This document shows positions 37,353 through 46,307 of a DNA stretch of 64,000 bases, piece after piece. Origin of the DNA: Marivita lacus. GTDB lineage: Bacteria; Pseudomonadota; Alphaproteobacteria; Rhodobacterales; Rhodobacteraceae. The notes below the pieces were generated by a model, which was not told where the DNA came from, made no database searches, and saw nothing but the letters and a program-made list of their open reading frames with translations. The position numbers were made by a program, and so were the translations under genes. Position 1 is the first letter of the stretch. Each line of letters starts with the position of its first letter. The DNA lies in contig NZ_BMFC01000002.1 in NCBI RefSeq assembly GCF_014637725.1, positions 248,907 to 312,906 on the forward strand, given 5' to 3'.

Positions 37353-37426
37353 CGTGTACTCTTCGTCGATATTCGCAGACCGTAACCCAAGGCTTCACGT
37401 CCGCCAACCCCCCAGAACCGGTGGGG

Positions 37427-38008
37427 TCAGCGTTCGAGGATCAGGCGGCCATTGTTGATCTCGAGCCGGGCAAACCGGCTGAGATAGTCCATCCCCAAAA
37501 GCGATTTCGTCATCTCGCCCTCGTTCACGAAGGCCCGGACATTGCGATCATGGAACGGTCCGAGCGCCACATCGTCCAGACGGACAGGTGCGGTGCGCAC
37601 AACGCCGTTCGCGGTCATCGCCTCGGAATAGAAGATCACGTCTTGCTCACCCAGACCGACACGCGCGGCGTCTGCCTGTGTCAGCACCATGCTGGTGGCA
37701 CCGGTATCGACGACGAACCGCACGGGCGCATCGTTGATGGCCAGCGTGAGGTAATAATGCCCGTCCGGCGCGCGTGGCACCTCGACGCGCCCGGTGTCTG
37801 ACATGACCAGCTGTTGCGGCTGCACCGTCTGGCGGATGTCACCCCAAAGCCCGACGGCGGCGATCACACCCAGAAAGATCAATCCCCACACAGCACCCTG
37901 TTGCATCGTCTTGTTCAGGCTTTGCCGGTTCTGGATGAAGAACCAGAACACGAGCACCACCGCAAGCAGCACCAGGTAGGCCAGGTTGCCATACTCCATC
38001 CCCGACAT
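37427..38008 (-). CDS. Membrane-anchored retropepsin-like aspartic protease (TIGR02281 type)
   Basis: 193 residues. Two hydrophobic segments (about 8-25 and 37-55) anchor the protein, and a periplasmic retropepsin-like domain follows with the catalytic triad FVVDTGATSMVLT and SLLGMDYLSRFARLEI. It resembles the clan AA protease family TIGR02281. The ATG at 38008 lies five bases from AAGGAG; a GTG two codons upstream lies too close to that site. Substrate unknown. Confidence 0.88.
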   Translation of the reverse strand: MSGMEYGNLAYLVLLAVVLVFWFFIQNRQSLNKTMQQGAVWGLIFLGVIAAVGLWGDIRQTVQPQQLVMSDTGRVEVPRAPDGHYYLTLAINDAPVRFVVDTGATSMVLTQADAARVGLGEQDVIFYSEAMTANGVVRTAPVRLDDVALGPFHDRNVRAFVNEGEMTKSLLGMDYLSRFARLEINNGRLILER

Positions 38009-38086
38009 CGTCACTCCTTAAATTCGACATGACGGGTATGTAGGTCGGCGCAGGTGCGTTTTGTAGTGTCGTTTGCCGGTCAGGGA

Positions 38087-38713
38087 TCACCCGCCAAGAA
38101 CCAGGCCGAAGCCGCGAATCCCGTCCAGAACGAATTGCACCGACAGCGCCGCCAGCAACATGCCCAATAGCCGTGTGACCACCACGATCCCGGTCTTCCC
38201 AAGCGCCCGCTCGATTGGTGACGCGCTCAGGAACAGCAGGAAGACGATGGCCAGAACACCCACCATCACACCCAGCACAGAGGCCATGCCGACGGGCCCG
38301 TCTGCCTGACCAACCAGCAGGATGATCGACGCGATGGCACCCGGCCCGGCAATCAGCGGGATGGCGATGGGAAAGACCGACGGGTCGGGCAGGTCGTCTT
38401 CGACATCCGCCTTGTCCTCGCGCCGCTTGGTGCGCCGTTCGAACAGCATGTCCAGCGCCGTCAGGAACAGCAGGATACCCCCGGCGATGCGAAAGGCAGG
38501 CATGGAGATGCCGATGAATCCAAGAACCTGCTCACCCAGAAAGGCGAAGAGAAACAGCAGCCCCGCCGCGATCACCGTGGCACGAATGGCAATGGCGCGC
38601 CGCTGCTGCACCGTCATGCCAAGAGTCAAAGCGATGAACACCGGCGTCAGCCCGATCGGGTCGATGACCACAAACAGCGTGACGAAGGCCGAGATGAGAA
38701 AGGCAGGATCCAT
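38087..38713 (-). CDS. MarC-family integral membrane protein
   Basis: 208 residues, the family's usual size. Six transmembrane segments surround conserved blocks FVVIDPIGLTPVFI near the start and FPIAIPLIAGPGAIASIILL in the middle. An inter-helix loop is charged (FERRTKRREDKADVEDD). Despite its name MarC is not shown to give multidrug resistance and its role is unknown. The start is the ATG at 38713. Confidence 0.93.
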   Translation of the reverse strand: MDPAFLISAFVTLFVVIDPIGLTPVFIALTLGMTVQQRRAIAIRATVIAAGLLFLFAFLGEQVLGFIGISMPAFRIAGGILLFLTALDMLFERRTKRREDKADVEDDLPDPSVFPIAIPLIAGPGAIASIILLVGQADGPVGMASVLGVMVGVLAIVFLLFLSASPIERALGKTGIVVVTRLLGMLLAALSVQFVLDGIRGFGLVLGG

Positions 38714-38751
38714 GACAGATCGCTACACCGACCACGTGCAAGGGACAACCC

Positions 38752-38774
38752 GTAGGCCGGGCATCTGCCCGGCA
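38752..38774. repeat. Dispersed hairpin repeat, family 2, copy A
   Basis: A 23-base unit with hairpin GCCGGGC-ATCT-GCCCGGC, identical to 41283-41305 except for one loop base. It lies 7 bases past the ABC-F stop and has no T run, so it is not a standard terminator here. Confidence 0.6.
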
Positions 38775-38781
38775 CTTCGCG

Positions 38782-40635
38782 TCACGCGGTCTCTGCCACT
38801 TCCAGTTTCTGCAACGCCGCTTCCCACAGCGCCTCTGCGCGGTGCAGCCCGTCCATCACCTCGCCGTATTTCTTGTTCCAGGTCTCAAGCTCACCCTTGC
38901 GCCCGGGTTCATACAGCGCCGGATCGGCCAGCTTTTTCGCCAATGTCTCGCGCATCTGTTCGATCTTCTCGACCCGCGCCTCGCATTTGCGCACTTCGGC
39001 CTTGAGGGCCAGCATCGTGTCACGGTCGGGCCGGGCAGGGCGCGCGGGCTTGGGCTTCTCGGCCTTTGCGGGTTTGTCCGAGGCCAGCAGCATGGCGCGG
39101 TAATCGTCCAGATCGTCCTCGTAAGGCGTGACGTTGCCATCCTTCACAAGCCACAGGCGGTCCGCGACCATCGACAAGAGATGCATGTCGTGGCTCACCA
39201 GGATCACCGCGCCGGAATAGGCGGTCAGCGCCTCGACCAGCGCCTCGCGGCTTTCAATGTCAAGGTGGTTGGTCGGCTCGTCGAGGATCAGCAGATGCGG
39301 CGCGTCGATGGTCGCCAGCAGCAGTGACAGCCGCGCCTTCTGTCCGCCCGACAGCTTGCCCACGACCGTGTCCGCCTGCGCCGCCATCAGGCCAAAACCC
39401 GCCAGCCGCGCCCGGTGACGCGTCGGCATCTCGTTCGGACGCGCGCGCCGCAGGTGTTCCAGCGGTGTCTCGTCGATATGAAGCTCGTCCACCTGGTGCT
39501 GGGCAAAGAACCCGATGCGCAGCTTGGAGGACCGCGTGATCCGACCGGACATCAGCGGGAGCCGGTCCGAGAGCAGCTTGGCCAAAGTGGATTTGCCCTG
39601 ACCGTTCTTGCCCAGCAGCGCGATCCGGTCGTCCTGGTCGATCCGCAGGTCAAGCTTGCGCAACACCTCGGTCTCGCCGTAACCGGTCACGCCGTTCTCG
39701 ACCCGGATGATCGGCGGCGACAGCTCGTCGGGTTGCGGGAAGCTGAACACCCGCTTGGCGATCTCTTCGGGCGCGCTGACCATGTCCATCCGCTCGATCA
39801 TCTTGAGCCGCGATTGCGCCTGCTTGGCCTTGCTGGCCTTGGCGCGGAACCGGTCGACAAAGCTTTGCAGATGCGCGACCCGCGCCTGCTGCTTCTTGGC
39901 CACCGCCGTTGCCTGAGCGCGCCGCTCGGCCCTTTGCCGCGCGAACTGGTCATAGGGACCCTGGTAGAAGGTCAGTTGCCGCTCTTCCAGATGCAGGATC
40001 GCCCCCACCGCACGGTTCAAAAGGCCCCGGTCGTGGCTGATCACGATCACCGTATAGGGGTATTTCGCGAGGTAGCTTTCCAGCCACAGCGCCCCTTCAA
40101 GGTCAAGATAGTTGGTCGGCTCGTCCAGCAGCAACAGGTCAGGCTGCGCAAAAAGCACCCCGGCCAGTGCCACCCGCATCCGCCAGCCACCGGAAAAGGC
40201 ACTGCATGGCATACGCTGGTCGGCATCGTCGAAGCCCAGACCCTTGAGGATCGCAGCCGCCCGCGCCTCTGCCGACCAGGCGTCGATATCGGCCAGACGG
40301 GTCTGCACCTCGGCGATGCGCGCGCCGTCCGTGGCGCTCTCGGCCTCGGCCATCAGCGCCGCGCGCTCGGTATCTGCGGCGAGCACAGTGTCGATCAGCG
40401 ACACCGACGATCCCGGCACTTCCTGGCTCACCCCGCCAACCCGCGCGCCGCGCGGCACCGAAATCACGCCGCCTTCCAGCGCCAGCTCGCCCCGGATCAA
40501 CCGGAACAGGGTTGTCTTGCCCGCGCCATTGGGGCCGACAAGGCCCACCTTGTGCCCATCGGGAATGACCGCACTTGCGCCCTCGAACAAGGGACGCCCG
40601 TCAACCGCGTAGGTGATATCTTCAATCTTCAACAT
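38782..40635 (-). CDS. ABC-F family ATPase (YheS/Uup-like)
   Basis: 617 residues with two ABC ATPase domains and no membrane segments. Walker A motifs are GPNGAGKT and GKNGQGKS; signature and Walker B are FSGGWRMRVALAGVLFAQPDLLLLDEPTNYLD and LSGGQKARLSLLLATIDAPHLLILDEPTNHLD. The arm/linker between them is charged (RAERRAQATAVAKKQQARVAHLQ). The C-terminal extension (about 520-617) is coiled coil. ABC-F proteins act on ribosomes to relieve stalls. It is divergent from ndk. The start MLKIEDITYAVDGRPL at 40635 is standard. Confidence 0.95.
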   Translation of the reverse strand: MLKIEDITYAVDGRPLFEGASAVIPDGHKVGLVGPNGAGKTTLFRLIRGELALEGGVISVPRGARVGGVSQEVPGSSVSLIDTVLAADTERAALMAEAESATDGARIAEVQTRLADIDAWSAEARAAAILKGLGFDDADQRMPCSAFSGGWRMRVALAGVLFAQPDLLLLDEPTNYLDLEGALWLESYLAKYPYTVIVISHDRGLLNRAVGAILHLEERQLTFYQGPYDQFARQRAERRAQATAVAKKQQARVAHLQSFVDRFRAKASKAKQAQSRLKMIERMDMVSAPEEIAKRVFSFPQPDELSPPIIRVENGVTGYGETEVLRKLDLRIDQDDRIALLGKNGQGKSTLAKLLSDRLPLMSGRITRSSKLRIGFFAQHQVDELHIDETPLEHLRRARPNEMPTRHRARLAGFGLMAAQADTVVGKLSGGQKARLSLLLATIDAPHLLILDEPTNHLDIESREALVEALTAYSGAVILVSHDMHLLSMVADRLWLVKDGNVTPYEDDLDDYRAMLLASDKPAKAEKPKPARPARPDRDTMLALKAEVRKCEARVEKIEQMRETLAKKLADPALYEPGRKGELETWNKKYGEVMDGLHRAEALWEAALQKLEVAETA

Positions 40636-40680
40636 GGCACGCCCATATCAACGCCCGAAAGGACAGACCAGCGTCCTTGT

Positions 40681-40729
40681 CTTCTCTGGTTCAAAAATAT
40701 CTCGGGAGTTTGAGGGCAGAGCCCTCAAA
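40681..40729. repeat. Dispersed intergenic repeat, family 1, copy B (diverged)
   Basis: CTTCTCTGGTTCAAAAATAT at 40681-40700 resembles the family-1 core and is likewise followed by a G-rich joint and hairpin TTTGAGGGC-AGA-GCCCTCAAA (40709-40729). It lies in the ndk leader. Confidence 0.55.
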
Positions 40730-40770
40730 TCCCTGCATGGCAGGGATCGAAAGCCCGTCCAAGGGCTTTC
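40730..40770 (+). other. Two further hairpins in the ndk leader
   Basis: TCCCTGC-ATG-GCAGGGA (40730-40746) and GAAAGCCC-N6-GGGCTTTC (40749-40770) follow the repeat hairpin directly, giving three stem-loops in a row before ndk. Confidence 0.6.
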
Positions 40771-40833
40771 CAACGTCAGACCTGCATGCTAACCGGCGCT
40801 CCAAACACACACCCAACTTACGGAGCGACCAAA

Positions 40834-41256
40834 ATGGCCCTCGAACGCACCTTCTCGATCATCAAACCCGACGCCACCCGCCGCAACCTGACTGGCAAGA
40901 TCAACGCCAAGTTCGAAGACGCGGGTCTGCGCATCGTGGCGCAAAAGCGCATCCACCTGACCAAGGCACAGGCCGGCACATTCTACGCCGTGCATTCCGA
41001 ACGCCCGTTCTACGACGAGCTGTGCGAATTCATGGCGTCCGAGCCGGTTGTGGTTCAGGTTCTCGAAGGTGAAAACGCCATCGCCAAGAACCGCGAAGTC
41101 ATGGGGGCCACCAACCCCGCAGACGCGGCCCCCGGCACCATCCGCGCCGAGTTTGCAGAATCCGTGGGTGAAAACTCCGTCCATGGCTCCGACGCGCCGG
41201 AAACAGCGGCCGAAGAAATCGCGTTCTTCTTCTCGGGCCTCGAGCTCGTCGGCTGA
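40834..41256 (+). CDS. ndk: Nucleoside diphosphate kinase
   Basis: 140 residues. It transfers phosphate from ATP to other nucleoside diphosphates through phosphohistidine H117 ([12 protein letters not shown]). [20 protein letters not shown] starts the ferredoxin-like fold. The ATG at 40834 follows CGGAGCGACC; an earlier in-frame ATG at 40786 adds a non-conserved stretch. The 5' region contains three hairpins and a repeat. A strong terminator follows 31 bases after the stop. Confidence 0.98.
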   Translation: MALERTFSIIKPDATRRNLTGKINAKFEDAGLRIVAQKRIHLTKAQAGTFYAVHSERPFYDELCEFMASEPVVVQVLEGENAIAKNREVMGATNPADAAPGTIRAEFAESVGENSVHGSDAPETAAEEIAFFFSGLELVG

Positions 41257-41282
41257 GCCACCTCTTCGACGTCACATGACTG

Positions 41283-41315
41283 CGTAGGCCGGGCTTCTGC
41301 CCGGCTTATTTTTTT
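41283..41315 (+). terminator. ndk terminator built on family-2 repeat, copy B
   Basis: The 23-base repeat unit (41283-41305; hairpin GCCGGGC-TTCT-GCCCGGC) is followed by TTATTTTTTT. On the minus strand the A run encodes the last two lysines and stop of the TfoX-C gene, so terminator and coding sequence overlap. Confidence 0.85.
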
Positions 41316-41644
41316 GCAACCACGCCGATCTGGTCCAGAAACCGTTCGATCCCCGTGGGCACAGAATCGCTGCGACCTGCCATTTCTGCCTTGAGTGCAT
41401 CGAACCGCACCCGAAGCGCGGTCTTCTCGGCGCCCTTGCAATCGTTCCAGGGCCGTCCCTGCAATCCCATGACCAGAACGTAGTAGCCGATGAAATGCGG
41501 CCGCATCCCCGAGAGCAACAGTCGCCGGTACGCCTCGTCCGCACCCATTTCGCGCAGCGCTTCGGCCGAACCGATCCCCGCCTTGGCGCAGGCCTCCTCC
41601 ATCGCGGGCCCGAGGTTGCGGATGGAAGAGACCGGCTCGGACAT
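41306..41644 (-). CDS. TfoX C-terminal domain protein
   Basis: 112 residues matching the C-terminal (helix-hairpin-helix-like) half of TfoX/Sxy: SIRNLGPAMEEACAKAGIGSAEALREMGADEAYRRLLLSGMRPHFIGYYVLVMGLQGRPW. No N-terminal TfoX domain is present. In other bacteria stand-alone forms are linked to competence or nucleoid-related control, but the function here is unknown. The gene's stop codon lies inside the ndk terminator. Its ATG shares one base with the aminotransferase stop (TGATG), so translation is coupled. Confidence 0.85.
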   Translation of the reverse strand: MSEPVSSIRNLGPAMEEACAKAGIGSAEALREMGADEAYRRLLLSGMRPHFIGYYVLVMGLQGRPWNDCKGAEKTALRVRFDALKAEMAGRSDSVPTGIERFLDQIGVVAKK

Positions 41645-42825
41645 CACGCGGCTTGTGCCAAACCGGCGGCAAAGGAGCACAGCCTGTGCAGCGCCGCCTC
41701 GAACTGGCTGTCCTCCAGCGTCATCGCCACCCGCACATGCCCCGCCGCCGATGTGCCAAAGCTCTCGCCCGGCATGACCGCGATGTGATGCGCATCCAGC
41801 AGCGCATTGGCGAAACCCTCGCCGCTCAGCCCGGTGGCCCGCACATCCAGCATGACATACATCGCGCCCTGCGCCGGGATCATCCGAACCAGGTCCTGTT
41901 TCGCCAGCACCCGTTCGGCGATGGCGCGCCGACGCTGGAACGGCTCGGCCACCTGCAGCTCCAGCTCGGCACCTGCCCGCAAGGCGAAGAGGGCGGCGTC
42001 CTGGATATAGCCCGGCACGCCGTAGGTGGTGTTGGTCGCCAGATCGACAAGGCAGGTGATGACCTCTTCCGGCCCGACGATCCAGCCGATCCGGCTCCCG
42101 GTCATGGCGTGGCTTTTGGACATTGACCCGATCACCAGAGTGCGCTCGGCCATGTGGGGCAGGGCGCGCGGGCTCAGATGGGCGCCCTCCCAGACCTGGC
42201 TGTCATAGACCTCGTCCGAGATCAGCCACATGTCCCGCACCGTCACCACGTCCGCAATGTCCTGCAAGGTGTGACGCGGATAGACCGCCCCGGTGGGGTT
42301 GTTCGGCGTGTTGATCAGCAGCGATGCAGCCCCTTCGCTGGCTTGCTCCAGCGCGGCGCCTTCGGGCAGGAACCCCTGCGAAGAGCGCGTGGCCACCACG
42401 CGCGGCACGGCCCCCGCCGACCGCACGACGCCGGGATAGGTTGCGTAATAGGGATCGACGATCAGCCCCACATCGCCCGGGCTGCACACCGCCATGTGCG
42501 CCGCGAACAGCCCCGCCTGACCCCCCGGCGTGATCAGCACGTTCTCGCGCGAGGTGGGCACGCCCGATTGCGCCTCGATTCTTGCGGCAACCGCGTCGCG
42601 CAAGGCGCTGACGCCGGGGACGATCGCATAGCCGGTATGGCCGCCCCTTGCACTGTCATACATCGCGCGCAGGATCGACGGATCGGTGCCGATGTCATGC
42701 TCGCCTATGGTCAATTCGGTCACCGGCACACCGGCCGCGATCATGGCGCGGGCGCGGTAGAACACGTCCCACCCGTCCGATCCGTCCCCGTTGAGCGTGG
42801 TGATGCGTTGCGACAATGCTGGCAT
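41644..42825 (-). CDS. Class I/II PLP-dependent aminotransferase
   Basis: 393 residues. Motifs: ITPGGQAGLFAAHMA, NTPNNPTGAVYP, ISDEVYDSQVW, and PLP lysine in IGSMSKSHAMTGSRIGW. An arginine for the substrate carboxylate lies near the end (AAGHVRVAMTLE). It differs clearly from the aminotransferase at 17746. Substrate cannot be assigned from sequence. It is translationally joined to the TfoX-C gene downstream. Confidence 0.93.
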   Translation of the reverse strand: MPALSQRITTLNGDGSDGWDVFYRARAMIAAGVPVTELTIGEHDIGTDPSILRAMYDSARGGHTGYAIVPGVSALRDAVAARIEAQSGVPTSRENVLITPGGQAGLFAAHMAVCSPGDVGLIVDPYYATYPGVVRSAGAVPRVVATRSSQGFLPEGAALEQASEGAASLLINTPNNPTGAVYPRHTLQDIADVVTVRDMWLISDEVYDSQVWEGAHLSPRALPHMAERTLVIGSMSKSHAMTGSRIGWIVGPEEVITCLVDLATNTTYGVPGYIQDAALFALRAGAELELQVAEPFQRRRAIAERVLAKQDLVRMIPAQGAMYVMLDVRATGLSGEGFANALLDAHHIAVMPGESFGTSAAGHVRVAMTLEDSQFEAALHRLCSFAAGLAQAA

Positions 42826-43060
42826 GGAGCCCTCCGACCGGTTCGGTCAACACCTGCCAGAGCCGGTGGCACAAAGTCCAGATCGAAGCGCTGCCATTCT
42901 TGACGGCGCGCGCCAAATCTGGCTATCTCGTCTGCATGACCCGTATCGCAACATGCCTCTGCTGCATCATCCGCTAATCCACCTGGCGGGCCGGTCTTCT
43001 ATTCCAATATCGAAGTGAAGTTGCTACTCCCGCCGCAATCCCGGCCCGCGAGGAGCATCC

Positions 43061-44539
43061 ATGACGATCCACCTGACCAACACCGCCACGCGCCAGAAAG
43101 AGCCGTTTGTCCCGCTCGACCCGGACAACGTGCGGATGTATGTCTGCGGGCCCACCGTCTATGACCGCGCGCATCTTGGAAATGCGCGCCCCGTCATCGT
43201 GTTCGACGTGCTCTACCGTCTGCTGCGCCATGTCTACGGCGTGGATCACGTCACTTACGTGCGCAACTTCACCGATGTGGATGACAAGATCAATGCGCGC
43301 GCGGCGGAGTCCGGGCGCAGCATCGGCGACATCACCGACGAGACGACGCAATGGTATCTGGAGGACATGGCCGCCGTCGGTGCGCTGGAACCCTCCATTC
43401 GCGGGGCGAACCACGACAAGGCCATGCCCCGCGCCACCGCCTATATCGCCGAAATGATTGCGATGATCGAGGACCTGATCGCCAAGGGTTTTGCCTACAC
43501 TGCACCCATTAGCTTCGGGCATAATTCCAAAGCGGTTTATTTCAATGCCGAGAAAGCTCCGGAACATGCATTCTTCGAAGTTGAAAAATACTCCAGATAC
43601 GGAGTGCTATCAGGGCGCACCGTTGATGAAATGATATCGGGTGCTCGATCAGAACGAGGAGAGGGCAAAAGAAGCCCAATGGATTTCGTCCTCTGGAAGC
43701 CATCAACAATCGACCAACCTGATTGGGAAAGTCCCTGGGGACGAGGACGACCCGGCTGGCATATCGAGTGCTCTGCTATGGCTAAGTCGCTCTTGGGTAG
43801 TACCTTCGACATCCACGGCGGCGGCAACGACCTGATGTTCCCGCACCACGAAAACGAGATTGCCCAGAGCTGCTGCGCCAATGGTACCGAAAAGATGGCA
43901 AACTTCTGGCTGCACAACGAGATGTTGCAGGTCGAGGGCAAGAAGATGTCCAAGTCGCTCGGCAATTTCTTTACCGTACGGGATTTGCTGGATCAGGGCG
44001 TGCCGGGCGAGGTGATCCGGTTCGTGTTCCTGTCGACGCATTATCGCAAGCCGATGGATTGGACGGCTGAGAAGGCACGAGAGGCTAAAGACACTTTGCA
44101 AAGCTGGTACAATTTGACTGATGGAGTGCAGTCATCGGGAAAAGCTAGCTTTCAATTGATTGACGCGCTTTCTGATGATCTAAACACACCTCTCGCGCTT
44201 TCTATCCTCCATGAGATCGCAAGGAGTGGTTCCGCGAAAGAGCTTAAGCTGGGTATGCAACTGCTTGGCTTCACCAATCCCGAACAACTTGATTGGTGGC
44301 GGACAGAAACGGTCTTTCTGCCCGGGACATTTTCAAGTGGTTCTACCCCGCTTTACCTGAATGAAATCGTTCCATTTTTGCGAAAGTGGCAGGATCTGCG
44401 ATTGGCAAAGGACTACGTCGCTGCTGATGCACTGAAAGTGAAATTGGAAAAAACAGGTCTCAGGATTTCAAATTCGACTTCTGGTCCAACGGCGGTTGTT
44501 CCGTATGGCTTTGACCCATCGAAACTGGAAGACATCTGA
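43061..44539 (+). CDS. cysS: Cysteinyl-tRNA synthetase, compositionally mosaic
   Basis: 492 residues with all core elements: zinc/ATP motif [49 protein letters not shown] and KMSKSLGN. Base composition changes along the gene: about 43500-43800 (residues ~147-246) and 44085-44539 (residues ~342-492) are markedly AT-richer than the segments before and between. Hand counts give GC 28 of 60 (43561-43620) and 25 of 60 (44101-44160) versus 35 of 60 (43801-43860). The frame is intact, so this looks like homologous exchange with a lower-GC cysS rather than decay. Confidence 0.97.
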   Translation: MTIHLTNTATRQKEPFVPLDPDNVRMYVCGPTVYDRAHLGNARPVIVFDVLYRLLRHVYGVDHVTYVRNFTDVDDKINARAAESGRSIGDITDETTQWYLEDMAAVGALEPSIRGANHDKAMPRATAYIAEMIAMIEDLIAKGFAYTAPISFGHNSKAVYFNAEKAPEHAFFEVEKYSRYGVLSGRTVDEMISGARSERGEGKRSPMDFVLWKPSTIDQPDWESPWGRGRPGWHIECSAMAKSLLGSTFDIHGGGNDLMFPHHENEIAQSCCANGTEKMANFWLHNEMLQVEGKKMSKSLGNFFTVRDLLDQGVPGEVIRFVFLSTHYRKPMDWTAEKAREAKDTLQSWYNLTDGVQSSGKASFQLIDALSDDLNTPLALSILHEIARSGSAKELKLGMQLLGFTNPEQLDWWRTETVFLPGTFSSGSTPLYLNEIVPFLRKWQDLRLAKDYVAADALKVKLEKTGLRISNSTSGPTAVVPYGFDPSKLEDI

Positions 44540-44562
44540 TGTCCCTCCGTTCTAACCACTGC

Positions 44563-44666
44563 GCCCGGCGGCACGCCGGGCAGCCCCCGACCGCCCCGTT
44601 TTGCCGAAGGCAAACCTTCGGTTTGACGGGCGGGGGCTTCTCCCCCGCCCGCGGTCGGGGACTGCC
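44563..44666. other. Large multi-stem structure between cysS and cimA
   Basis: The first stem is GCCCGGCG-GCA-CGCCGGGC (44563-44581). A long outer stem pairs 44579-44594 with 44651-44666 (15 of 16). It encloses CCCGT/ACGGG (44595-44599 with 44626-44630) with inner CCGAAGG-CAAA-CCTTCGG, and GGGCGGGGG-N5-CCCCCGCCC (44628-44650). Several of these compete, so alternative folds are possible. It lies in the 148-base gap and may be a terminator, processing site or mobile palindromic unit. Confidence 0.7.
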
Positions 44667-44687
44667 CTCTGATCACGAGAACCTGCA

Positions 44688-46307
44688 ATGACCAAAACTC
44701 GCCTCACCCTCTACGATACAACGCTGCGCGACGGGCAGCAGACGCAGGGCGTGCAGTTCTCGACCCCCGAGAAACACCGCATCGTCGCCGCGCTCGATGC
44801 GCTTGGCATCGACTATATCGAGGGCGGCTGGCCCGGTGCGAACCCCACCGACAGCGCCTTTTTCGACGAGGTCGGTCACACCAAAGCCACCGTCACCGCC
44901 TTCGGCATGACCAAGCGCGCGGGTCGGTCGGCAGAGAATGACGACGTTCTGGCAGCGGTCATGAACGCGGGAACCAAATCCGTTTGCCTCGTCGGCAAGA
45001 CGCATGATTTCCACGTCACCACCGCCCTTGGCATCACGCTGGACGAAAATGTCGAGAACATCCGCGCCTCGGTGGCGCATGTCGTGGCGCAGGGGCGCGA
45101 GGCGCTGTTCGATGCGGAACACTTCTTCGACGGCTACACCGCCAACCCGGATTACGCTCTGACCTGCCTGCACGCCGCTTATGAGGCAGGCGCCCGCTGG
45201 GTCGTGCTCTGCGACACCAATGGCGGCACACTGCCTGCCGAGGTGGGCCGGATCACCCAAGCCGTGATCGCCTCCGGCATCTCCGGCGACCGTGTCGGCA
45301 TCCACACCCACAACGACACCGAAATGGCCGTCGCAGCGACGCTCGCTGCCGTCGATGCGGGCGTTCGGCAGATCCAGGGCACGCTGAACGGGCTGGGCGA
45401 ACGCTGCGGCAACGCCAACCTGACGGCGCTGATCCCGACGCTGCTGCTCAAGGAACCTTACGCCAGTACCTACGAGACCGGTGTGACGCTTGAGGCACTG
45501 GAGGGCATGACGCAGATCAGCCGGATGCTGGACGAGATCCTGAACCGCGTGCCGCTCAAGCAATCGGCCTACGTCGGATCGTCCGCCTTTGCCCACAAGG
45601 CGGGGCTGCATGCCAGCGCGATCCTCAAGGACCCGACGACTTACGAACATGTCGAGCCCGGTCTGGTGGGCAACCGCCGCATCATCCCGATGTCGAATCA
45701 GGCGGGGCAGTCGAACCTGCGCCGCCGTCTGGCCGAGGCGGGGATCGAGGTGCCGGACAAGGACCCTGCACTGGCGCGTATTCTGGACCGGATCAAGGCG
45801 CGCGAGGCCGAAGGCTATTCCTACGACACCGCGCAGGCGAGTTTCGAACTTCTGGCCCGCGACGAGCTGGGCCAATTGCCCGAGTTCTTCGAGGTCAAGC
45901 GCTACCGCGTGACGGTGGAGCGGCGGAAGAACAAGTACAACACCATGATCTCGCATTCCGAAGCGGTCGTCGTGGTCAAGGTTGGCGACGAAAAGAAGCT
46001 GTCGGTCAGCGAATCGATGGACGATCTGGGCAATGATCGCGGCCCGGTGAACGCGCTGTCCAAGGCGCTGGCCAAGGATCTTGGGCCGTATCAAGAGGTG
46101 ATCGACGATCTGCGGCTGGTCGACTTCAAGGTGCGCATCACCCAAGGTGGCACCGAGGCCGTGACCCGCGTCATCATCGACAGCGAGGACGGGCAGGGGC
46201 GGCGCTGGTCCACCGTGGGGGTGAGCGCCAACATCATCGACGCGTCCTTCGAGGCGCTTTTGGATGCCGTGCGCTGGAAACTGGTGCGGGATGTGCAGCC
46301 GGAATGA
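44688..46307 (+). CDS. cimA: (R)-citramalate synthase
   Basis: 539 residues. CimA condenses acetyl-CoA and pyruvate to citramalate, bypassing threonine on the way to isoleucine. The HMGL-like barrel holds LYDTTLRDGQQTQGVQFS (metal aspartate), GIHTHNDTEMAVA and GTLNGLGERCGNANL; C-terminal LeuA-type regulatory residues (~390-539) include EVKRYRVTVERRKNK and AVTRVIIDSEDGQGRRWSTVGVSANII. Length and the YIEGGWPGANP segment favour CimA over 2-isopropylmalate synthase. It overlaps the next gene by four bases (ATGA) and complements ilvBN in this window. Confidence 0.93.
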   Translation: MTKTRLTLYDTTLRDGQQTQGVQFSTPEKHRIVAALDALGIDYIEGGWPGANPTDSAFFDEVGHTKATVTAFGMTKRAGRSAENDDVLAAVMNAGTKSVCLVGKTHDFHVTTALGITLDENVENIRASVAHVVAQGREALFDAEHFFDGYTANPDYALTCLHAAYEAGARWVVLCDTNGGTLPAEVGRITQAVIASGISGDRVGIHTHNDTEMAVAATLAAVDAGVRQIQGTLNGLGERCGNANLTALIPTLLLKEPYASTYETGVTLEALEGMTQISRMLDEILNRVPLKQSAYVGSSAFAHKAGLHASAILKDPTTYEHVEPGLVGNRRIIPMSNQAGQSNLRRRLAEAGIEVPDKDPALARILDRIKAREAEGYSYDTAQASFELLARDELGQLPEFFEVKRYRVTVERRKNKYNTMISHSEAVVVVKVGDEKKLSVSESMDDLGNDRGPVNALSKALAKDLGPYQEVIDDLRLVDFKVRITQGGTEAVTRVIIDSEDGQGRRWSTVGVSANIIDASFEALLDAVRWKLVRDVQPE

